From: UMGS973 sp964507795
Lineage (GTDB): Bacteria; Bacillota; Clostridia; Peptostreptococcales; Anaerovoracaceae
Direction: 5' to 3'
DNA: 27,246 bases
Assembly (NCBI GenBank): GCA_964507795.1
Contig: CAZDQV010000018.1
Coordinates: forward strand, 1-27,246
Positions within the stretch are counted from its first letter, which is position 1; every line of letters starts with the position of its first letter. A model generated the notes under the pieces. It was not told the origin of the DNA, did not search any database, and was given only the letters and a program-made list of their open reading frames with translations. Made by a program: the position numbers and the translations under genes. Shown one piece after another: positions 1 to 7,054 of this stretch.

Positions 1-1697
1 ATTTCCTTCTGACTGCCTTGTGCTGACATCTCACTTAAATATTTTTTGCCTGATTCAATCTGCTGTTTTTTTTCTATATAATAGTCATATGTGCCAAGGA
101 ATTCGTGCATTCCGTCTTTTTCGAGTTCCAGTATTCTTGTCGGTATTCTATTGAGAAAATATCTGTCGTGAGATACAACAATGATTGTTCCCGGAAATTC
201 CAAAAGAGCCTCTTCAAAAACTTCTTTAGAATCAATATCAAGATGGTTGGTAGGCTCATCAAGCACCAGAACATTGGCACCGCAAAGCATTATCTTAATC
301 AGAGAGAGTCTGGCTTTTTCGCCACCTGAAAGCGAGCCTACTTTAATGAAAACATCTTCATTCCTGAACAGAAACCTGCCCAGAATTGAACGCATCTCTG
401 TATCAGTATAAAGTCTATATGACTCTTTGAGTTCTTCAAGCACTGTATTTGCCGGGTTAAGCAGTCTCTGCCCCTGATCATAATATGCAAATGCCACATT
501 GTATCCTGTTTTAATCCTGCCCGAGTCCGGTTCAATCCGGTCTAAAATAATATTTAACAGTGTGGTTTTGCCTACACCGTTAGGGCCTACTATGCATATT
601 CTCTCACCGCGTTTGATATCAAGGTTCACATCATGAAACAGCTCTTTGCGCTCCTGTCCGTATCCAAAACCTTTTGACAGCCCCTCAGCTGTGAAAACAT
701 CATTGCCGCTTTTGAAGTTCTCTTTGAAATGAAGCTTCATCTTACCGGTCACGGAATCAGGCATTTCAAGTTTTTCGATATGTTCAAGACGTTTTTCTCT
801 TGAAGCTGCACGCTTTGCAAGTTTTTCTGTGCCTCTCTCCTTCATACGCCTTATCATTTCTTCCTGTCTTGCTATCTCTGTCTGCTGCTTCTGATATGCC
901 CTTATTTCATTTTCACGGATTTCTTTGCGCTTAATCGCATATTCAGAATAATTGCCTTCATATATTCTCATCCTGTGGTTTGAAATCTCAAATATTCTGT
1001 TTACGCTCTGATCAAGAAAATATCTGTCATGTGATACGATTATGATAGTACCGCTGTATGCTTTGATATATTGCTCGAGCCACTTGAGCGTACCTATGTC
1101 GAGATGATTTGTAGGCTCATCGAGTATAAGGATGTCCGGTTTTTTGAGAAGCAGGCAGCAAAGCGCAAGCCTTGTTCTCTCTCCTCCCGAAAGCATGCTT
1201 ATTTTTTTTGCATAATCCTCTTCTGTGAATGCCATGCTCGAAAGAACGCCTTTAATCTCACCTTTGTATGTATACCCTCCGGCTCTGTCATAATCCTCCT
1301 GCAACTGATCATATCTGTTGAGCATCGCCTCTATTTCCTGTGCGGGTTTGTTTCCGGAGGCCGTAGCTTTGGCAATTTCCTGCGAAAGAGCCGGCATCTG
1401 TCTCTCCATTTCATGAAGTCTGTCAAAGAGTCCTTCTATCTCCTCTATAACAGTGTGTTCTGATGTGAAATCATCATTCTGACGCAAATATCCTATTGTC
1501 GTATCGTTTGAAACATATACATTACCGCTGTCTGCATCAATTTCCCCTGCAAGGATATTAAGCAGAGTAGTTTTACCTGCACCGTTAAGGCCGATAATTC
1601 CTACTCTGTCACCTTTGTTTATATGAAATGATATGTCCTGCAATATCACGTCTGTTCCATATGTTTTTGTAATGTCATTTGCTGATAATATTATCAT
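1..1697 (-). CDS. ABC-F family ATPase, YdiF-like (C-terminus outside the window)
   Basis: This is a cytosolic duplicated ABC ATPase without membrane segments, of the ABC-F class that acts on ribosomes. The first domain has Walker A GLNGAGKTT (about residues 36-44), signature LSGGERTRLAL and Walker B ILILDEPTNHLD. A basic, Glu/Lys/Arg-rich linker follows, then a second domain with GPNGVGKTT, LSGGEKARLSL and VLVLDEPTNHLD. The reading frame is open to base 1, so about 565 residues are visible and the C-terminal tail is cut by the window edge. An ATG two codons upstream (1703) sits only one base from the AAAGGA ribosome binding site, whereas the ATG at 1697 has about seven bases of spacing, so 1697 is chosen. 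It follows tsaD by 15 bp, the order known for B. subtilis ydiE-ydiF. Whether it is a housekeeping factor or an antibiotic-resistance ABC-F cannot be read from sequence alone; the context favours housekeeping YdiF. Confidence 0.93.
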   Translation of the reverse strand, partial: MIILSANDITKTYGTDVILQDISFHINKGDRVGIIGLNGAGKTTLLNILAGEIDADSGNVYVSNDTTIGYLRQNDDFTSEHTVIEEIEGLFDRLHEMERQMPALSQEIAKATASGNKPAQEIEAMLNRYDQLQEDYDRAGGYTYKGEIKGVLSSMAFTEEDYAKKISMLSGGERTRLALCCLLLKKPDILILDEPTNHLDIGTLKWLEQYIKAYSGTIIIVSHDRYFLDQSVNRIFEISNHRMRIYEGNYSEYAIKRKEIRENEIRAYQKQQTEIARQEEMIRRMKERGTEKLAKRAASREKRLEHIEKLEMPDSVTGKMKLHFKENFKSGNDVFTAEGLSKGFGYGQERKELFHDVNLDIKRGERICIVGPNGVGKTTLLNIILDRIEPDSGRIKTGYNVAFAYYDQGQRLLNPANTVLEELKESYRLYTDTEMRSILGRFLFRNEDVFIKVGSLSGGEKARLSLIKIMLCGANVLVLDEPTNHLDIDSKEVFEEALLEFPGTIIVVSHDRYFLNRIPTRILELEKDGMHEFLGTYDYYIEKKQQIESGKKYLSEMSAQGSQKE

Positions 1698-1712
1698 TTG
1701 CATTTCCTTTGG

Positions 1713-2729
1713 CTATAATGGGAGGTTTGGGAAGGCATCCAGATCAAGCCCGTCCGTTTCTCCCACCTTGTATTTGTAGTAAGCTGCCACTCCTATCATA
1801 GCTGCATTGTCTGTGCAAAGTACAGGAGAAGGACTGTACAGTCTGATACCTTTTTGATTGCATGCCGCATCAAGCATATTTCTGAGATGCCTGTTTGATG
1901 CAACTCCGCCTGCCATCACCAGCCTGTCCTTATTCAAAGTTACAGCGGCTTCAACCGCTTTGTTTACTATAACCTCCAAGACAGCCTGCTGAAAGCTTGC
2001 TGCTATATCAGCTCTGTTGATGTCTCTACCTGCCTGTTTCTCTGAATTCACGTAATTAAGTACCGCAGTCTTGATGCCGCTGAAGCTGAAATCCAGACTG
2101 CCTTTTTCAAGATAAACTCTTTTGAATTCTATAGCGTTTGGATTGCCTTCTTCTGAAAGCTTGTCAATTTTGGGTCCGCCCGGATAACCAAGGCCTATGA
2201 CTCTGGCCACCTTGTCAAAGGCTTCACCTGCAGCATCATCTCTGGTGCTTCCAAGTATCCTGCATTTGTTGTAGTCAGTAACCTCAACAATATTGGTATG
2301 GCCACCTGAAACTACAAGAGCCGTAAACGGAGGCTCAAGGTCTTTGTGCTCTATATATGCTGCCGAAATATGCCCCTGTATATGGTGAACTCCTATAAGC
2401 GGCTTATTCCAGGCTATAGCAAGCGCTTTTGCAGCAGCTATACCTATGAGAAGGGCTCCTACAAGTCCCGGCCCATATGTCACACCTATGGCATCTATGT
2501 CATCTTTTGTAACATCAGCTTCTGCCATAGCCTGCTCTATTACGGCATTTATATTCTCAAGATGATGCCTTGATGCTATTTCAGGCACTACTCCGCCATA
2601 CAGTTTATGTATTTCAATCTGAGATGAAATTATATTTGAAAGTATTTCTCTGCCATCTGCCATAATTGCGACAGATGTCTCATCACAGCTTGATTCGATT
2701 GCAAGAATTATTGTTTTGTTGTTTTTCAT
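1713..2729 (-). CDS. tsaD: tRNA N6-adenosine threonylcarbamoyltransferase TsaD
   Basis: TsaD transfers the threonylcarbamoyl group from threonylcarbamoyl-AMP to A37 of ANN-decoding tRNAs, in complex with TsaB and TsaE. Visible hallmarks are the N-terminal ASKHA motif LAIESSCDETS, the metal-binding HHIQGH segment (about residues 115-120), the GPGLVGALLIG stretch, the glycine-rich VMAGGVASN loop and the C-terminal LCTDNAAMIG. The length of 338 residues is normal for the family. A TTG codon one triplet upstream is possible, but the ATG at 2729 has GAGGGG at six-base spacing. It lies between rimI (26 bp gap) and the ABC-F gene (15 bp gap) in one minus-strand operon. Confidence 0.97.
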   Translation of the reverse strand: MKNNKTIILAIESSCDETSVAIMADGREILSNIISSQIEIHKLYGGVVPEIASRHHLENINAVIEQAMAEADVTKDDIDAIGVTYGPGLVGALLIGIAAAKALAIAWNKPLIGVHHIQGHISAAYIEHKDLEPPFTALVVSGGHTNIVEVTDYNKCRILGSTRDDAAGEAFDKVARVIGLGYPGGPKIDKLSEEGNPNAIEFKRVYLEKGSLDFSFSGIKTAVLNYVNSEKQAGRDINRADIAASFQQAVLEVIVNKAVEAAVTLNKDRLVMAGGVASNRHLRNMLDAACNQKGIRLYSPSPVLCTDNAAMIGVAAYYKYKVGETDGLDLDAFPNLPL

Positions 2730-2755
2730 CAAAATCCCCTCTGAATAAATAGCGG

Positions 2756-3202
2756 TTAAACGTTAAGCCACATTATCATTGCCGCTTCTTTGTTGTCTTC
2801 ATAATATCCCGGCCTGTATCCCACACTCTGAAATCCGAATTTCCTGTAAAGCTCCTGTGCTGCTGTATTGGTTTCTCTGACTTCAAGAGTGAATGCTCTG
2901 ATGCCGCGTCTTCTGCCTTCGGCAAGAAACGATTCCAGTATCGATGTTGCAAGCCCCTGCCTGCGCAGCTTTGGTGACACAGCCACATTGGTGATATGCC
3001 CCTCATCTAATATCTGCCACAATCCCGCATATCCTGCAACACTGCCATCTATCTCAGCCACAAAATACAAAGCTCTCTCATTTGATGAAAGTTCCTGTAT
3101 GAATGATTCAAGACTCCACGGAATGCTGAAGCATATTTTATCAAGTGCGGCCATCTGCTGCGCATCATGCAGTGCAGCCTGTCTAATTACCGGTCTGCTC
3201 AT
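2756..3202 (-). CDS. rimI: Ribosomal protein S18-alanine N-acetyltransferase RimI (GNAT)
   Basis: This 148-residue GNAT acetyltransferase has the acetyl-CoA pyrophosphate-binding stretch RRQGLATSIL in mid-protein, preceded by the strand VAGYAGLWQI and followed by the strand FTLEVRETN and the ELYRKFGFQSVGYRPGYY segment typical of RimI. RimI classically acetylates the N-terminal alanine of S18; some homologues act on other proteins. The frame is open upstream to 3319, but the ATG at 3202 matches the family N-terminus (RPVIRQAALHDAQQMAALD) and has GGAGG about ten bases upstream, inside the tsaB 3' end. It overlaps tsaB by 20 bp, and tsaB-rimI-tsaD is a conserved order in Bacillota. The GNAT call is firm; the exact substrate is by context. 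Confidence 0.92.
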   Translation of the reverse strand: MSRPVIRQAALHDAQQMAALDKICFSIPWSLESFIQELSSNERALYFVAEIDGSVAGYAGLWQILDEGHITNVAVSPKLRRQGLATSILESFLAEGRRRGIRAFTLEVRETNTAAQELYRKFGFQSVGYRPGYYEDNKEAAMIMWLNV

Positions 3203-3899
3203 TTTTGAGTTTTTCCTCCAGCTTGCGCTCCGCCTCAGCCTTGCGCATGTAAAGCGGTAGCAGACTACCGTAAGGTTTAGTGCCCTCTCTATTATATATA
3301 TCAAGTGCCATGGCTGCAACAGATGATGCTCTCTGAAGTCTTACAGACTTAGGTGCAAATACAGCATCAGGCTCTGCTTCACATATTTTCTCTCCGTAAA
3401 CCTTGAGTCCATCACCAAAGAACATATGCTGCATGTGGTTTGATGACAGGCTTTCCAGGAACTCATCAAGCATGTATGCACCCGGCTTTGTAATCGTCTC
3501 GATATCTCCCCTGTTCCATCTGAATGCACCCGCATACACCTGATTTCTCCTGGCATCAAACACAGGACATATTACACCACTGAACTCCTTCATATTGTAG
3601 CAGAAAGCCTCAAGCGTCGGAACACCTATGGTTTCTATGCCAAGAGCCTGTGCAAGTGTCCTTGCTGTTGTAATACCGATTCTGATACCCGTAAAGGAAC
3701 CCGGACCCATAGACGCGGCGATTGCAGTCATATCGCTTAAATGCAATTTGCATTTTTGCATGAGTTCTTCAATCATCGGAACCATAGTCTCAAGGTGATT
3801 GAGCCTGCCCGGGTTTACTATCTCCTCTATATTGCCTTTTTCATCTGTCAAAGCTACAGAAGCATGCTGCCCCGTGCTTTCTAAAGCTAAAATGTACAT
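3183..3899 (-). CDS. tsaB: tRNA threonylcarbamoyladenosine biosynthesis protein TsaB
   Basis: TsaB is the catalytically inactive ASKHA paralogue of TsaD that scaffolds the TsaD/TsaE complex making t6A37. The 238-residue protein opens with MYILALESTGQHASVAL and carries the family stretches MVPMIEELM, AASMGPGSFTGIRIG (about residues 64-78) and ARTLAQALGIETIGV, then PVFDARRNQVYAGAF. It overlaps tsaE upstream by 13 bp and rimI downstream by 20 bp, which suggests coupled translation of the module. AGGAGAG lies about ten bases before the ATG. Confidence 0.95.
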   Translation of the reverse strand: MYILALESTGQHASVALTDEKGNIEEIVNPGRLNHLETMVPMIEELMQKCKLHLSDMTAIAASMGPGSFTGIRIGITTARTLAQALGIETIGVPTLEAFCYNMKEFSGVICPVFDARRNQVYAGAFRWNRGDIETITKPGAYMLDEFLESLSSNHMQHMFFGDGLKVYGEKICEAEPDAVFAPKSVRLQRASSVAAMALDIYNREGTKPYGSLLPLYMRKAEAERKLEEKLKNEQTGN

Positions 3900-4318
3900 C
3901 TGTATATTCTCTCTCCTTCTGATGCCCCATATTTAATATATATGTATTTGGTATCCGGCGGAAGTATATCCTCTACAATATCCGCCCACTCTATGATGCA
4001 GATGCCGTTTTTTTCGTAAAAATACTCTTCAGCTCCGATGTAAATCATCTCTTCTGAATCAGCAAGCCGATAAACATCAAAGTGATAAAGAGGCAGTCTG
4101 CCTTCAGTATATTCACGTACAATTGTAAAAGTCGGTGATACTACGCTGTTGCTGATGCCAAGACCCTGAGCGATGTATCCTGCAAGGGTCGTCTTGCCTG
4201 TACCAAGATCCCCTATCAGAGCAATCACATCTCCTGCCTTAAGCTCATGCACAAGCTTGAGTGCAAATTCCTTTGTTTCGTTTTCATTTTTAATCAGAAG
4301 CTCTCTTTTGATAATCAT
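3887..4318 (-). CDS. tsaE: tRNA threonylcarbamoyladenosine biosynthesis ATPase TsaE
   Basis: TsaE is a small P-loop ATPase needed for multiple turnover of the TsaBD complex. The 143-residue product has the Walker A loop GDLGTGKTT (about residues 36-44), the switch region SPTFTIVREY and HFDVYRL, and the C-terminal CIIEWADIV stretch, all characteristic of the YjeE/TsaE family. The frame continues upstream to 4495, but that extension lies inside ribU. The ATG at 4318 overlaps the ribU stop in an ATGA arrangement, which is why it was chosen. It is placed first in the tsaE-tsaB-rimI-tsaD series. Confidence 0.95.
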   Translation of the reverse strand: MIIKRELLIKNENETKEFALKLVHELKAGDVIALIGDLGTGKTTLAGYIAQGLGISNSVVSPTFTIVREYTEGRLPLYHFDVYRLADSEEMIYIGAEEYFYEKNGICIIEWADIVEDILPPDTKYIYIKYGASEGERIYRCTF

Positions 4319-4851
4319 TTGTGTAAAAATCCTGAAATCCTCTTGTAAAGTAAGAATGTAATAACACTGTTTATTCCTGACTTGATGAGATTGAACAGCA
4401 ATATCAGCGGCATCATGCCCATCACTACGTCTCTTGTAACTCCCATAAACAGCGGCGTGATTACAAGGTTTGCAAAAAACATTATTACAACCCATGAAAC
4501 AATACCTGCTGCAAGTGATATCATGGCACCTTTTTTTGTCTTGTGTGTTCTGTATATATTGCCTGCAACAAGTACAAACGTTCCTGTTGCAATTATATGC
4601 ATTATTATACCATAAGCACCGCTGCCTGCACTGACTGTAACGCCCTGTATTAAAGCTGTAACTACCGTAAGGGCGATACCTCCGAGAGGCCCGAAAGCAA
4701 ATGTCCCTATAAATATTGAAATGTCCGCCGGATCATATTCCAGAAAACTGAGTCCCGGAATTATAGGGAAGTGTACGAAATACGCCAATACTACGGATAT
4801 TGCAACAAGCATACCCATTTTTGCAAGTCTTACTGTTTTTTTGTTGTTCAT
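4315..4851 (-). CDS. ribU: ECF transporter S component, riboflavin/FMN-type (RibU)
   Basis: This 178-residue integral membrane protein has about five or six hydrophobic segments. It carries the RibU-type signature around residues 38-58: LEYDPADISIFIGTFAFGP followed by a GG pair. S components bind the vitamin and need a separately encoded ECF ATPase/T module, which is not in this window. Riboflavin specificity rests on this motif plus the FMN riboswitch immediately upstream. AGAGGA lies six bases before the ATG. The stop overlaps the tsaE start by four bases, an unusual link between a vitamin transporter and the t6A genes. Confidence 0.92.
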   Translation of the reverse strand: MNNKKTVRLAKMGMLVAISVVLAYFVHFPIIPGLSFLEYDPADISIFIGTFAFGPLGGIALTVVTALIQGVTVSAGSGAYGIIMHIIATGTFVLVAGNIYRTHKTKKGAMISLAAGIVSWVVIMFFANLVITPLFMGVTRDVVMGMMPLILLFNLIKSGINSVITFLLYKRISGFLHK

Positions 4852-4892
4852 TTTGATTCCTCTTTTCTTTTGATTTTTGGGAATCTGTCAGG

Positions 4893-4922
4893 CCATTAAA
4901 AGTGCCCCGATGTTCGGGGCAC
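4893..4922 (-). terminator. Riboswitch expression-platform terminator before ribU
   Basis: On the minus strand GTGCCCCG-AACAT-CGGGGCAC is a perfect 8-bp GC-rich stem followed directly by TTTTAAT. It lies between the FMN aptamer and ribU, about 40 bases before the ATG. This is the expected OFF structure of a transcriptionally acting FMN riboswitch: when FMN is bound, the leader should terminate here. Confidence 0.9.
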
Positions 4923-4943
4923 ACAAAAAACTAAAACAACTCT

Positions 4944-5050
4944 AGTTTCTTCCATCCGGACTATAACCGTTGGTACCGGAGTTTCACCGATTCAACCCGA
5001 AGGCTCGCGGACTTTACCGCCAGTGAGGAATTGCACCTCGCCCTGAAACA
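4944..5050 (-). promoter_or_regulatory. FMN riboswitch (RFN element) aptamer
   Basis: Read on the minus strand, the RFN landmarks occur in order: GGGCGAGGTGCAATTCCTCA, CTGGCGGT, AAAGTCCGCGAGC, GGTGAAACTCCGGTACC and ATAGTCCGGATGGAAGA. The closing P1 helix is formed by GTTTC (5045-5049 on the plus strand reads GAAAC) with GAAAC (4945-4949). Conservation is close to the textbook consensus. It is followed by an intrinsic terminator and then ribU, so FMN should repress riboflavin uptake and possibly the genes downstream. Confidence 0.97.
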
Positions 5051-5066
5051 GATTATTCATATATTT

Positions 5067-5095
5067 ATTATATTGCTACCAGGGCCACCTGTCAA
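5067..5095 (-). promoter_or_regulatory. Sigma-A promoter of the ribU-tsa operon
   Basis: TTGACA (minus strand, 5095-5090), exactly 17 bases, then TATAAT (5072-5067): a perfect consensus. The predicted start is near 5060, just upstream of the FMN aptamer. Both hexamers match fully, so basal initiation should be strong, with control left to the riboswitch. Confidence 0.9.
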
Positions 5096-5111
5096 TAGTC
5101 GTTTTTTGCGG

Positions 5112-5139
5112 TTGACAGACTACTAATATATTGTATTAT
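5112..5139 (+). promoter_or_regulatory. Sigma-A promoter of the E2-like gene
   Basis: TTGACA (5112-5117), 16 bases, TATTAT (5134-5139). It is divergent from the ribU promoter, with the two -35 boxes only 16 bases apart. About 185 bases of leader separate it from the ATG at 5324; I see no known riboswitch in that leader. Confidence 0.6.
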
Positions 5140-5323
5140 TTATATATATATCTTTTTTGCCTCAGACCGGCTTCATCGGATACGTTGCTGGTCTGTTGTC
5201 AATTGTGTTTGCCGGAAGTTATGGTTTTACACACGCCGCAGTTATTTCTGCAGGCATTTTCCATCTTGTCCTGGCAAGTCACACATTACAGAGGTTTGTA
5301 TGTGTATCCGGAAAGGACTTATT

Positions 5324-6208
5324 ATGTCAGAAAAAAAATACAAAAAAAAGCTGGGAGACAGAGGAGACGGCAGACTGGTCAGAGCTCTTACGCCCATGCA
5401 CAAAATCACACCATTTATAATGGTGGAGCGAAACGATGCCAGCAATTTCATCAGAGACAGCATCGAGGTTTCAAAAATAGAAGAATATATACATCGCAAG
5501 AGGAAATCAGGCCTTAAAGGTTTTGGAATAATGCATGTTATGGTGGCCTCATATGTAAGATGTATCTCTCAAAGACCTGCTGTGAACAGGTTTGTTTCAG
5601 GACAGAGAGTATACTCCAGAAACAGAATAGAAATAAATATCAACGTCAAAAAAGAAATGACGCTGGAATCCCCGGATACCGTAGTCAAAATCGTATTTGA
5701 ACCTACAGATACCGCTGAAGATGTATATCACAAAATGAAAGCAGTAATAGATGAAAACAAAGGTGGAGATCTTGACAGTGACTTTGACAATACTGCCAAA
5801 ATAATAAATTATATACCAAGGCTCATCAAGAAATTTGCAATATGGGCACTCAAAACTCTGGACTATTTCGGACTTCTTCCGAAGTTCTTACTCAATGTCA
5901 GCCCTTTTCACGGCAGCATGTTTATAACGTCTATGGGTTCACTGGGGATACCTCCAATTTATCATCATCTGTATAACTTTGGAAATGTACCTGTATTCAT
6001 CTCATTTGGTGCCAAAAAAAGCGTCAACGAAATAGATGACAACGGAAATGTAGTCAAAAGAAAATATGTGGACTATACGGTAGTGACAGATGAGCGTATT
6101 TGTGACGGATACTATTTTGCATCCACACTCAAAATACTAAGAAGCTGTCTCAGACATCCTGACAGACTCGATACACCACCAGAAAAAGTAATAGAGGATA
6201 TATTATAA
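5324..6208 (+). CDS. Stand-alone 2-oxoacid dehydrogenase E2-like acyltransferase domain protein
   Basis: The 294-residue product resembles the catalytic (chloramphenicol-acetyltransferase-like) domain of dihydrolipoyl acyltransferases. It has an N-terminal RALTPMHKITPFIM stretch, a middle region with NINVKKEM and VVKIVFEP, and a C-terminal FITSMGSLGIPPIYHHLYNF segment (about residues 200-219) typical of the trimer core. No lipoyl or peripheral-subunit-binding domain precedes it, and no E1 or E3 gene is nearby. The usual active-site DHRxxDG is DERICDG here (256-262), so Glu257 replaces the catalytic His. The start at 5324 is chosen because GGAAAGGA lies seven bases upstream; an ATG at 5300 lacks such a site. 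Family membership is fairly secure; substrate and activity are unknown. Confidence 0.8.
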   Translation: MSEKKYKKKLGDRGDGRLVRALTPMHKITPFIMVERNDASNFIRDSIEVSKIEEYIHRKRKSGLKGFGIMHVMVASYVRCISQRPAVNRFVSGQRVYSRNRIEININVKKEMTLESPDTVVKIVFEPTDTAEDVYHKMKAVIDENKGGDLDSDFDNTAKIINYIPRLIKKFAIWALKTLDYFGLLPKFLLNVSPFHGSMFITSMGSLGIPPIYHHLYNFGNVPVFISFGAKKSVNEIDDNGNVVKRKYVDYTVVTDERICDGYYFASTLKILRSCLRHPDRLDTPPEKVIEDIL

Positions 6209-6219
6209 AAAATCACTTT

Positions 6220-6264
6220 AAAAGCAGCTTTTTTGCATTTTGCAAAAGCCGCTTTTTGTTTTTT
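6220..6264 (+). terminator. Terminator of the E2-like gene
   Basis: AAAAGCAGCTTTT pairs with AAAAGCCGCTTTT (one A/C mismatch and a short bulge near the TGCATTTTGCA tip), followed by a run of T ending at 6264. A further outer inverted repeat, AATCACT (6211-6217) with AGTGATT (6266-6272), encloses it. The structure is nearly symmetric and could also work for transcripts arriving from toxN. Confidence 0.75.
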
Positions 6265-6357
6265 CAGTGATTCCCCATCACAACACCCTTACATATTACC
6301 ATTGTTAGCTTTCCAATTCTCAGCATGCACTTCCAATGCCTTATAATCCAAACACCT

Positions 6358-6822
6358 CTACGAAATTTTTGAATCTGGAAAAGCATATTTCTTTTGATAT
6401 AATTTTTTTGCTGCATCAGGCAAATTCATAGTTTTTATCATTCTCATTTCAGAATCCAACAGGTCAATATATTTGCACTTTTCTTCTTCTGATTTGAAAT
6501 TTCTGTATGTATCAATATCTTTTTTTACAAAAGGGGTTATTTCGTTTTTGGGTATCAGAAACATATATTTCAGATTTACAACAGCAATTAACCTGGACAA
6601 TTGCTGCGGGTCATACACCTTAAAAAAATCAGGCTGGTTTTTCATCTTCAGATGCCTGGGCTGTGCATGTGAAATTTGCGTTATGTAAAACAAATTATTT
6701 TTTTCAAATAGAATTCCAAAAAAAGGTTTGTATCTGTCTGAACCATAATCTGTTCTGGGTATCCTTTTTTCAAATTCCCTTAAAAAATCCAAATATTTTT
6801 CATTAACATTAATCCATCTCAT
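6358..6822 (-). CDS. toxN: Type III toxin-antitoxin endoribonuclease, ToxN/AbiQ (CptN-like) family
   Basis: The 154-residue protein matches the ToxN family layout: N-terminal INVNEKYLDFLREFEKRIP, then KPFFGILFEKNNLFYI, the HLKMKNQPDFFKV block (about residues 59-71) and VVNLKYMFLIPKNEI, followed by a helical C-terminal half. Family members are single-domain RNases that cut mRNA and process their own antitoxin RNA. The call is strengthened by the repeats and terminator directly upstream. The frame is open to 6855 inside the terminator; the ATG at 6822 has AGGGAGA about seven bases upstream and is preferred. The segment normally reading PLSSPK or PLTSPK is QISHAQ here, so catalytic-site residues differ. 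Co-transcription with the antitoxin by terminator read-through is expected. Confidence 0.88.
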   Translation of the reverse strand: MRWINVNEKYLDFLREFEKRIPRTDYGSDRYKPFFGILFEKNNLFYITQISHAQPRHLKMKNQPDFFKVYDPQQLSRLIAVVNLKYMFLIPKNEITPFVKKDIDTYRNFKSEEEKCKYIDLLDSEMRMIKTMNLPDAAKKLYQKKYAFPDSKIS

Positions 6823-6838
6823 TACAGTTCTCCCTATA

Positions 6839-6866
6839 GCAAAAGGAACAGGCACTGCCCGTTCCC
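6839..6866 (-). terminator. Attenuating terminator between toxI repeats and toxN
   Basis: On the minus strand GGAACGGGC-AGT-GCCTGTTCC forms a 9-bp stem (one G-U pair) followed by TTTTGC. It lies two bases after the last antitoxin repeat and 16 bases before the toxN ATG. In type III systems a terminator at this position keeps antitoxin RNA in excess over toxin mRNA. Confidence 0.88.
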
Positions 6867-6867
6867 T

Positions 6868-6938
6868 TATTAATACGATTTTGTTAGGCTTCGTAACCTC
6901 TATTAATACGATTTTGTCAGGCTTCGTAACCTCTATTA
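6868..6938 (-). ncRNA. toxI: ToxI-type antitoxin RNA: two 33-nt tandem repeats plus a 5-nt partial
   Basis: Two head-to-tail 33-bp units (6901-6933 and 6868-6900, in minus-strand order) differ at a single base (6918 versus 6885), and TATTA at 6934-6938 begins a partial third. Read on the minus strand, each unit can form an H-type pseudoknot: AGGUU pairs with AGCCU around the loop ACGA, and that loop pairs with UCGU downstream after a GACAAAA or AACAAAA linker. The single difference falls in the linker, leaving both stems intact. Array, terminator and toxN in this order define a type III toxin-antitoxin locus. Two repeats is at the low end for these systems. Confidence 0.87.
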
Positions 6939-6962
6939 GAAAGCACTTGCTTCCTCACCTAT

Positions 6963-6990
6963 ATTATACTCTTGCCTTCCAAAAATACAA
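6963..6990 (-). promoter_or_regulatory. Promoter of toxI-toxN
   Basis: TTGTAT (minus strand, 6990-6985), 16 bases, TATAAT (6968-6963). The predicted start near 6956 puts the first full antitoxin repeat about 23 bases into the transcript. The -10 is perfect; the -35 matches 4 of 6. Confidence 0.7.
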
Positions 6991-7054
6991 GCACTAATTT
7001 TTATCATGTATATCCAACAACTCCTGCGATCAGGCTTGTACCCAAGTAACCAAA

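Noticed and set aside
1071..1463. A 130-codon open frame on the plus strand
   Set aside because: It lies wholly antisense to the ABC-F gene, has no ribosome binding site, and its translation shows no family features.
6868..6938. Short tandem repeats considered as a CRISPR array
   Set aside because: The 33-bp units are directly adjacent with no spacers and no cas genes nearby; the terminator and ToxN-family gene directly downstream explain them as a type III antitoxin RNA.
6901..6990. The palindrome AAGCACTTGCTT in the antitoxin leader as an operator
   Set aside because: Type III systems are not known to autorepress through a DNA-binding protein, and the hairpin would have too small a loop; no support beyond symmetry.
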